A stretch of DNA of 64,000 bases, taken from NCBI RefSeq assembly GCF_009696265.1, contig NZ_VUMH01000004.1, forward strand, positions 186,001 through 250,000, written 5' to 3'. The notes under the pieces were generated by a model. That model worked only from the letters and a program-made list of their open reading frames with translations, made no database searches and was not told the DNA's origin. Below, in pieces: positions 16,698 through 23,160 of the stretch (position 1 is its first letter; each line of letters starts with the position of its first letter). This stretch comes from Desulfovibrio porci. GTDB lineage: Bacteria; Desulfobacterota; Desulfovibrionia; Desulfovibrionales; Desulfovibrionaceae. The translations under genes and the position numbers were made by a program.

Positions 16698-17812
16698 AGC
16701 CGTACTCCTGCACAAGGCCGTTTAGCTTGCGCCGCGCCGCCCTTGGCCGGACGAATCACACGGAACGGCGACGTCGGCCCGGCGCTGGTGTCCAGCCGCC
16801 CCAGCAAAGGGCCCAGACGCGGCAAGGGACTGCCGCAACGGCAGGGGCCCGGCAACAGGCTGGCCGCGTCGCCGGTGCGATAGCGGATCAGCGGCATGGC
16901 CTCGCGGTTGAGAGTGGTCAGCACCACCTCGCCGACCCGGCCCGGCGGCAACGGCCCGCCATCGCGCGGGTCCACCACTTCCAGCAGAGTGTCCAGGGCG
17001 CGCAGATGATAACCGTCATGGGCCGGACACTCCACGGCGCAACCGAAACCGCTTTCCGTCAGGCCGTAATGATCCAGCAATTCGCACCCCCAAGCCGAGC
17101 GTAGTTTTTGCCCCAGAGCCGGATCAAGCCAATCCGCGCTGGACAGCGCCCCACGCAGCCCAGGCGGGGCGGCCCGCGGAAAGCTTCGCAGCAATGCCTC
17201 CAGTTGCGCCGGAGCGGCCACCAGTACCTGAGGCCGCCGCTCCGCCAGCCGGCAGGCCATGGCGGTCTCATCGACGGTCGACGCGGCGGGCAATCCTTCC
17301 ACAAGAACGCCGGACGGCCCCAGAGCCTGGCGCAAAAGGTCCGCTACGCCATCAGGGCGCTCCGCCCCCGGCAGGAGCACGGCCAGACGGTCGCCTTCCT
17401 TCACCAGCTGGCTCAGGCCCACACGAAAAAAATCCCGGGTGCGGTCCAGATCACGCGCCGTAAAAGCCAGACGCTTGGGCGTGCCCGTGGTGCCCGAGGT
17501 TTCCAGGCTGACCATGCGTTGCACGTCACCCTGCGACACGCAGCAAAAATGCCGCCAGTCGCGCAGATGACCGGCCGTGGTGAAGGGCAGACGGACCAAA
17601 TCCTCCAGTCCTTTCATTTCCAGATCACAACCGGCCAGATGCCGGGCATAAAATGAGCTGTGCGTGACGGCCCGGCGCAACAGCCGGTTCAGGGCTTCGG
17701 TTTGCGCCGCGCGCAGCCGCGACGGCAGATCCCCGGGAGAAGCCGCGCCGCAGGCCTGGCCCAGCCAGAGGTCCATGGGATGGGCAAAAGAGACGGTCCT
17801 TCCCCGGCTCAT
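16694..17812 (-). CDS. AMP-forming ligase (phenylacetate-CoA ligase-like)
   Basis: A 372-residue adenylating enzyme with the P-loop SLETSGTTGTPKRLAFTARD, the motif DHYGLTESGFG and YRTGDAASLLPG. It is shorter than typical PaaK ligases (~430 residues) and keeps little of the mobile C-terminal domain, so it may only adenylate or use an unusual acceptor. Near residue 340 a CRCG pair is visible. The ATG at 17812 overlaps the radical SAM stop (ATGA). The substrate is unknown; its placement between a radical SAM enzyme and a nucleotidyltransferase suggests activation of a maturation intermediate. I recall this as the DVU_1553-type ligase family. Confidence 0.83.
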   Translation of the reverse strand: MSRGRTVSFAHPMDLWLGQACGAASPGDLPSRLRAAQTEALNRLLRRAVTHSSFYARHLAGCDLEMKGLEDLVRLPFTTAGHLRDWRHFCCVSQGDVQRMVSLETSGTTGTPKRLAFTARDLDRTRDFFRVGLSQLVKEGDRLAVLLPGAERPDGVADLLRQALGPSGVLVEGLPAASTVDETAMACRLAERRPQVLVAAPAQLEALLRSFPRAAPPGLRGALSSADWLDPALGQKLRSAWGCELLDHYGLTESGFGCAVECPAHDGYHLRALDTLLEVVDPRDGGPLPPGRVGEVVLTTLNREAMPLIRYRTGDAASLLPGPCRCGSPLPRLGPLLGRLDTSAGPTSPFRVIRPAKGGAAQAKRPCAGVRL

Positions 17813-19263
17813 GCCCAAGCCCCGGCATAGAGGCGCGCACCGTCGCGGGCCGTGAGATTGTGCAGGCAGAAGGGCACCAGCCGCCCGTCCGGCTGGAGCA
17901 CATGGATGCAGCAGCCGCGCACCCGTTCCAGATCCAGACTGTAGACGTCCTGAAAGGCCATGGCCGAAATGGTGAAGCGTTGCTCCGCTCCGGCCCGGCT
18001 CAGAAAACGGCTGAAATCGTCGGCCCCGTCCTCTGCGCAGTTCGCGCCTATCGCGCCGGGCGCGTCCGCCGTGCGTCCCGGCCCGTCTCCCTTCCAGTGC
18101 AAAGCCACAAACTGTTTGGCCTTGCGCGCGCCCTCCGCCGCCGGGGGCGGCGCGGGAGAACAGCAGGACTGCGCGGCCTGGGGCAGCCATTCCAGACGCT
18201 CACCCCCCGGGCCGGTCCGGCGGTAGGCGGCGCTGAAAGAACAGAGCGCGTGCTCGCAGCCCGGCGGGTGGAACTGCGCCAGGCGGACCAGTTCCGGCGC
18301 TTGTCGCGCCAGGGCGGCCATGACTTCGGGCAGTGTCAGCCGCGGCGCGTCGCTCAGGCTCCAGGGATAGCGGCCGAACGAGGCCACAGGCTGAAAATGC
18401 ACGCCGCGCACCGCCGGTCCCAAACGGAGGGCCAGGTGGAGCAGATCGCCCAGCTCGCCGTCATTGACATGTCGGGCCAGAGTGGCCACCAGCACCACGC
18501 CCAGGCCAGCGGCGGAGCAGGCTTCCACGGCGCGGCGCTTCAGTTCCAGGCAGGGCCTGCCGCGCAGCGCTTCAAACACGGCCTCGCGCACGCCGTCCCA
18601 TTGCAGATAGACGGAATCCAGACCGGCGGCCCGCAGACGAGCGGCATAGCCCGCTTCCCGGCCCAGACGCAGGCCGTTGGTGTTGAGCTGCACCAAGCCG
18701 AAACCGCACTCCCGCGCCAAGGCCACAATGGCGGGCAGGTCTTCGCGCACAGTGGGTTCGCCGCCGGAGATCTGCACATTGCAGGCCCCGGAGGCCGCCT
18801 TCAGGCTGTCCAGTTGCGCGGCCAGCGCCGTCAGGGAAGGATCGGGCGGCAGGGTTTCCGGTCCTTTTCCGGCTCCGGCGTAGCAGACCGGGCAGGCCAG
18901 ATCGCAACGCATGGTCACTTCCAGCAGGCCGGTGCAGGTGTGCTGGGCGTGCCGGGCACAAAGCCCGCAGTCAAAGGGACAGCCCCCCTCTACCACTGTA
19001 CGGGGTTCCGCCGGATAGGAAGGGCTTTTGGGCCGGGACCATGCTTCAAAGGGCGGCACAACCTCCGCCCCCGCATCCGGCGCGTCGCCGGGCGCGGGAG
19101 CAGGGGCGGTCCAGACCGGCACGCTGAACGCGCCGTGCTCCGGGCAGGTCTTGCGCAGAAAAACGTCTCTCTCCGCCGCATCCGGCCCGTCGGGCCGCTC
19201 GTACACGGCGTCAATGCGGCGCAGGCAGACCGGGCAAAGGCTTTGCGTGCGACGCAGAATCAC
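17809..19263 (-). CDS. trsS: Radical SAM protein of the molybdenum hydroxylase locus (TrsS-like)
   Basis: A 484-residue radical SAM protein. The cluster motif is RCDLACPVCYAG (CxxxCxxC) near residues 140-150. It is preceded by an extra cysteine region: CPVCLRR at the N-terminus, TCPEHGAF, and EGGCPFDCGLCARHAQHTC. This N-terminal layout is like that of the tetraether lipid synthase (Tes/MJ0619) group and implies extra Fe-S or zinc sites. SGGEPTVREDLP and QLNTNGLRLG are standard core motifs. A CC pair (QSCCSP) lies in the C-terminal part. GTG at 19263 overlaps the upstream stop (GTGA). RefSeq uses the name TrsS for such proteins as I recall; the reaction is not established. Confidence 0.85.
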   Translation of the reverse strand: MILRRTQSLCPVCLRRIDAVYERPDGPDAAERDVFLRKTCPEHGAFSVPVWTAPAPAPGDAPDAGAEVVPPFEAWSRPKSPSYPAEPRTVVEGGCPFDCGLCARHAQHTCTGLLEVTMRCDLACPVCYAGAGKGPETLPPDPSLTALAAQLDSLKAASGACNVQISGGEPTVREDLPAIVALARECGFGLVQLNTNGLRLGREAGYAARLRAAGLDSVYLQWDGVREAVFEALRGRPCLELKRRAVEACSAAGLGVVLVATLARHVNDGELGDLLHLALRLGPAVRGVHFQPVASFGRYPWSLSDAPRLTLPEVMAALARQAPELVRLAQFHPPGCEHALCSFSAAYRRTGPGGERLEWLPQAAQSCCSPAPPPAAEGARKAKQFVALHWKGDGPGRTADAPGAIGANCAEDGADDFSRFLSRAGAEQRFTISAMAFQDVYSLDLERVRGCCIHVLQPDGRLVPFCLHNLTARDGARLYAGAWA

Positions 19264-19745
19264 AAGGCCACTCCGGCGGACGCGACGGTCAGGTCCAGAT
19301 CATAACTCTCGGCCAGTTCCAAAATCTTTTCCCAGCATTCGGCCAGCAAATCGCCGCAGGCCACAGGATCGGGCGTGGCGGCCGTTCCGCTTCCGCCGGA
19401 CGCCGCCCCCAAGCCCGCCGCGATGCAGCCGCAACGGATGCCGCCGTAAGAGGTGACGCGTTCATAAAACCATGTGGCATAATCGTTGAGCAAGGGCGTA
19501 AGCATGGGGTGGGCCGTCTCGTCGTCCGCGCCCTTGCCCGCCGCCAGGGCCAGAGCGCAGGCCCCGCCGGTCAGCAGGCCGCAGGGGCCGTCAGACTGGC
19601 CGATGCCATGGCAAAGTCCGTGCATGGCGCGCACCAGATCGGGATTTTGCCGGTCCTGCGCCTGAAGCATGAGCAACAGCAGCAACTGGCTGCAACAATA
19701 GCCCTGGTGGACCAAAGGCAGTAAATCCAGCATGAGGGGATTCAT
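19260..19745 (-). CDS. C_GCAxxG_C_C family protein
   Basis: A 161-residue protein with the family signature: GYCCSQ near the N-terminus, GLCHGIGQSDGPCGLLTGGACALAL, then YGGIRCGC and ACGDLLAECWEKI. The conserved cysteines suggest a metal or Fe-S site, or a redox role. ATG 19745 overlaps the methyltransferase stop (ATGA); the longer frame from 19769 lies inside that gene. In this setting it may carry a cluster or sulfur for the radical SAM step, which is inference. I recall it as the DVU_1555-type family. Confidence 0.87.
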   Translation of the reverse strand: MNPLMLDLLPLVHQGYCCSQLLLLLMLQAQDRQNPDLVRAMHGLCHGIGQSDGPCGLLTGGACALALAAGKGADDETAHPMLTPLLNDYATWFYERVTSYGGIRCGCIAAGLGAASGGSGTAATPDPVACGDLLAECWEKILELAESYDLDLTVASAGVAL

Positions 19746-20476
19746 GAGCACTCCTTTTGCGCAATCCACAAGCCGTAGCCGAAAGCCCCGCGCCCGGATG
19801 AAACACCGCCACAGGTGCAGCCGCCGCGCAGCCAGTGGGGCGCGGCCCCGGCCCCGTACCAGACCAGCCGGGCCGCCAGATCGGCCAGCGCCGGGCTGTG
19901 GTCCTCAAAACAATGGAGCAGAAAACCCGCCCGCGCAAGCAGGCCGTCCCACTCCGCGCGCGGGCGCGCCCCGTCCAGGCAGGAAGTTCCTTCCCGACAG
20001 GCCAGCCGCGCGGCTGGCCCGCCCTCACCCTCTGTCATGTCCGCGCGCCGGAAAAGATCGCTCAACAGCAGCGCGCCGCCGGGACGCAAGGCCCTGTGAC
20101 AGTCGCGCAATGCGGCCAGAGGATCGGGCAGCAGAGAAAGCACGCATTCGCAAAGCACGCCGTCCAGGCAGCCTTCGGCCAGGGGCAGCCGCGCGGCGTC
20201 AGCCCGCAGAAAAGCGGTTGCCGCGTCACGGCCCGCCCGCTCCGCCCAATTCGCGTGGCCTCGCCGGTCCAATCCCAAGAGGCGGTAGCCCCGGCCGGCC
20301 AGAAACTCCAGACTCGCGCCCGCGCCGCAGCCCATATCCAGCAGACGCGCGCCGGGCGCGAAACCGCAACAGCGCGCGCCCAGTTCCAGCGCGCGCCGGG
20401 TCAGCGCCAGACCGCCGGGCCGCCAGGTTTCGCCCGCCGCGCGTTGAAAGTCATCCTGTTCCCAGAGGGCGTTCAC
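19742..20476 (-). CDS. SAM-dependent methyltransferase of the molybdenum hydroxylase locus
   Basis: A 244-residue class I methyltransferase with motif I LLDMGCGAGASLEFL, then LLGLDRRG, and a UbiE-like LPLAEGCLDGVLCECVLSLL followed by ALRPGGALLLSDLF. The C-terminal end has LRGGCTCGG, a Cys pair unusual for small-molecule methyltransferases. I start at GTG 20476, which overlaps the stop of the zinc-ribbon gene (GTGA); the longer upstream frame lies within that gene. The target is unknown. It corresponds to the DVU_1556/TrsM-type family as I remember it. Confidence 0.83.
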   Translation of the reverse strand: MNALWEQDDFQRAAGETWRPGGLALTRRALELGARCCGFAPGARLLDMGCGAGASLEFLAGRGYRLLGLDRRGHANWAERAGRDAATAFLRADAARLPLAEGCLDGVLCECVLSLLPDPLAALRDCHRALRPGGALLLSDLFRRADMTEGEGGPAARLACREGTSCLDGARPRAEWDGLLARAGFLLHCFEDHSPALADLAARLVWYGAGAAPHWLRGGCTCGGVSSGRGAFGYGLWIAQKECS

Positions 20477-20688
20477 TTGTCTTCCAGCAGAGCTTCCACT
20501 TCCAGCATTTTGCCTTCGGCCAGGGATTTGGGCGCCATGGTCAGCCCGCACTGCGGGCAACGCGGCAAAAAAACGTCAAAGGCGCTGTTCAGATAAAAAA
20601 CCTGCACCTTGCCCTGCTCCAAAGGGCAACCGCAGCGGCCGCACCGCCACTGGCCGCCGTCCGGCGGATAACTGGGTCCCATGGTCAT
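20473..20688 (-). CDS. Small CxxC zinc-ribbon redox protein (DVU_1557-like)
   Basis: A 71-residue protein with two Cys pairs, CGRCGCPL and PRCPQCGLT, separated by ~20 residues (VQVFYLNSAFDVFLP), followed by a Leu/Glu-rich tail. The pairs suit a rubredoxin-like or zinc-ribbon fold. ATG 20688 has GGAGGGG upstream and overlaps the stop of the preceding gene (ATGA). A small electron carrier or scaffold for the maturation pathway is plausible. Confidence 0.8.
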   Translation of the reverse strand: MTMGPSYPPDGGQWRCGRCGCPLEQGKVQVFYLNSAFDVFLPRCPQCGLTMAPKSLAEGKMLEVEALLEDK

Positions 20689-23090
20689 GCGCTTTCCCCT
20701 CCCCGCCCGCAGCAGTCCGCTCCATCGGGGCCGTTTTCGTCCCCCTGGCCGCCGGAGCCGGGCACGCGCATACGGTGGCACCAGGCGTCATAGAGCACAA
20801 GTTCGCCGTCCTCGCGGCCGTATTCCACCCAGAAGGTCACCTGCCGGGGCCGCCAGGAACCCAGCCAATGCCCGTTCTCCTGATTTTCAAAGCGTTGGCC
20901 GCAGGCTTCGGCTCCGGCCACGGCCTCTTCCACATCCGAAAGCAGAATATGCTTTTCTTCCAGGCGGGCCAGCAGCTCCGGCGCCACGCGCAACGCGCCC
21001 AAAGCCGGTTCCGGCAGGTTTTCCCCCATCCAGTCGCGCAGCAGGCGGCGGCGCAGGGCCGCCCGGTTGGCCCGACGGGCCGACAGCCCGGGCCCCTTGC
21101 GGCTGCCCTTGTCCGCATCCTCCTCCGCGTCCGGTCCGGGGAAAAGCAGGTCCAGCAGGTGCCAGCTTTCCTTGCCGCCCGCCGCCAGACGGTCCCGGCA
21201 CATGATGCAGGAGGTCAGCGCCGGATACGGCAGCTCGGCGGCGCGATGCCCGCTCATCTCCCGGGCCAGTTCGGGCTGGGCGCACCAGACCAGGCCGCCG
21301 TAGCCGCAACAGGCGGTAGTCGCGCCGGTCAGGCGCGGTTCTTCAAGGCGCGCGCCGCATTTACGGGCCAGACTGCGCACGGCCTCCAGCCAGACCGTGT
21401 CCCAACGGGCCGTGCAGGGATCGTGGATGGAAAAAGCCTCCGCTGCCGGAGCTCCGCCGTTCCCTTCGCGGCGCGGCGGCAGGGGCAGACCGTCCAGCAC
21501 TTCCCAGACGGACACGGCCTCCGCCCCGGGCAGGGCCTGGCGCAGGGCACTCAGGCAGGAGGAGCAGGCCGCCATGATCCGGGGCCGTCCCAGCGCTTCC
21601 CACTGCTCTTTGAGCCGGGCCGTATGCCGCGCGAACAGGGCCTCGCGCCCGGCCCAGCGCGCCGGGATGCCGCAACAGGAAAGCAGCAGGGAGACGCCGC
21701 CCCGACCGTCGCGGTACGGCAGGGACGCGTGCAGAAAATCATAAAGCGCGGCTGTCTGCTCCCCGCACGAGGCTGCCAGTTGGCAGCCGGGAAAAAACAG
21801 CCATGACGCCCGTCCGCCCTCGGGCAGCGCGGAATCCGGCAGCACCAGGGCGCATTCCGGCCCGGAGGCGTTTTCCATGTCCTCCAAGGCGAATTCATGG
21901 GCCGAGGGCGGCATGAAATCGCGCTGTACCATATCCTCGCGCGCCGCCAGGCAAAGTTCGGCCATGGAGAAATTCTCCGGGCACAATTCCTCGCACTGCC
22001 CGCAGAGCGCGCAGCCGTTGATCAAAGCGTTGGCCGTGTGCAGACCCTTGACGATGGAGGCGTTATTATGAACCTGGCGGGCGTAGACGCGCGGATAGCC
22101 CTTGTATTTTTGCAGATAGACGCATTCCTTCACGCAGATCAGGCACTGGCACTGCAGACAGCGTCCGGCCTCCAGGGCCGCCTCTTCCGGCGTATAGAGC
22201 GGGCCGGAGGGCTCCACCCGCTCCAACGGAACAATGCCGTCCAGCGGGGTGTGCAGCGGGCCCTGCGCCTTTTCGCGCGCCGCCGTGAGCGATACCTTGC
22301 CCACCAGCCGCTCCAGAGTCTGGGCGGCGTGGCGGCCCTCGCCGGCTTCCGCCGAGGCCGAGGCGCAGGCATGTCCCGTGGGCGTTCGGCCGGGCCAGCC
22401 CGCGCAACAGATATTGTCGCGCCAGTGCAGGGTCCGCGCGTCCAGGCTTTCCCGTGACGGGGCCAGATCCGGGGCCGCTCCGGCATCAATGAGCAGACCG
22501 TCGAAGGTTTTTTCAGCCTGCGCCAGGCAGTCCGCATCCAGCGGCGACGGGCTGAACTCCACCTTCTGGCGGGCCAGCAGTTCCCAGTCTTCGGCCAGGG
22601 GATCACCGTCCGCCCCGTCTGCGCCTCCGGGGCGCAGGGCCGGATACCGCGCCAACAAAGCGCTTTGCGGGTCGCCCTGATAGAAAACCGTCACCGGATA
22701 GCCTTTGCGCGAAAGGTCCCAGGCCGCCGCCAGCCCCGCCAGCCCCGCGCCCAGCACAGCCAGGCGGAACTTCTTGCGCGGCATGGGCAGGGATCGGCTT
22801 TGCGTGCCCACGGCGCGCGCGCAGGCCTGCTCCAGGGCGTGGATGGCCAGGCTGCCGCCCAGATCCAGGCGCAGGCAGACGCTCTCGCAGGGGTGATCGC
22901 AAATCCGGGCCAACACGCCCGGCAGGGGCAGGTGGCGCTCCAGAAGCTTGCGGGCCTCGGCCGGGCGGCCTTCGGCCATGCGGGCCATAAAGCCCCGCAC
23001 GTCCAGATTGAACGGACAGGCCGACCGGCAGTGCGGCGGACTTTCCTGGGTACAGCGGGCTTCGATTTCGTGCAGACGGTTCTGATCCAT
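20685..23090 (-). CDS. Multidomain Fe-S / nucleotide-binding electron-transfer protein
   Basis: An 801-residue fusion. Residues ~1-90 are a GltD-type N-terminal Fe-S domain (HCRSACPFNLDVRGF, ICDHPCESVC). Next comes a Rossmann dinucleotide-binding segment (LAVLGAGLAGLAAAWDL) in a shortened oxidoreductase domain. About residue 320 a dicluster ferredoxin part begins (CLQCQCLICVKEC, CALCGQCEELC). The C-terminal half has two CCG domains like HdrB/GlpC (FFPGCQLAASC, LSCCGIP, TACCGYGGL, CIMCRDRLA). I start at ATG 23090; a GTG at 23105 is possible. It probably moves electrons between NAD(P)H and partner proteins, perhaps Mop or the radical SAM enzyme. RefSeq calls similar proteins pyridine nucleotide-disulfide oxidoreductase/dicluster-binding protein, as I recall. 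Confidence 0.85.
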   Translation of the reverse strand: MDQNRLHEIEARCTQESPPHCRSACPFNLDVRGFMARMAEGRPAEARKLLERHLPLPGVLARICDHPCESVCLRLDLGGSLAIHALEQACARAVGTQSRSLPMPRKKFRLAVLGAGLAGLAAAWDLSRKGYPVTVFYQGDPQSALLARYPALRPGGADGADGDPLAEDWELLARQKVEFSPSPLDADCLAQAEKTFDGLLIDAGAAPDLAPSRESLDARTLHWRDNICCAGWPGRTPTGHACASASAEAGEGRHAAQTLERLVGKVSLTAAREKAQGPLHTPLDGIVPLERVEPSGPLYTPEEAALEAGRCLQCQCLICVKECVYLQKYKGYPRVYARQVHNNASIVKGLHTANALINGCALCGQCEELCPENFSMAELCLAAREDMVQRDFMPPSAHEFALEDMENASGPECALVLPDSALPEGGRASWLFFPGCQLAASCGEQTAALYDFLHASLPYRDGRGGVSLLLSCCGIPARWAGREALFARHTARLKEQWEALGRPRIMAACSSCLSALRQALPGAEAVSVWEVLDGLPLPPRREGNGGAPAAEAFSIHDPCTARWDTVWLEAVRSLARKCGARLEEPRLTGATTACCGYGGLVWCAQPELAREMSGHRAAELPYPALTSCIMCRDRLAAGGKESWHLLDLLFPGPDAEEDADKGSRKGPGLSARRANRAALRRRLLRDWMGENLPEPALGALRVAPELLARLEEKHILLSDVEEAVAGAEACGQRFENQENGHWLGSWRPRQVTFWVEYGREDGELVLYDAWCHRMRVPGSGGQGDENGPDGADCCGRGGESA

Positions 23091-23124
23091 GCGTAGCGGC
23101 CTCACTCCACAGGCGGAAATGAAA

Positions 23125-23144
23125 GGGGGAGGTTGCCCTCCCCC
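23125..23144 (-). terminator. Terminator-like hairpin after mop
   Basis: GGGGGAGG (23125-23132) pairs with CCTCCCCC (23137-23144) around a 4-base loop, followed on the minus strand by TTTCATTT. It lies 17 bases after the mop stop and before the maturation genes, so it could reduce read-through from mop to them. Confidence 0.65.
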
Positions 23145-23160
23145 CTGTTTTCGGGTTGTT

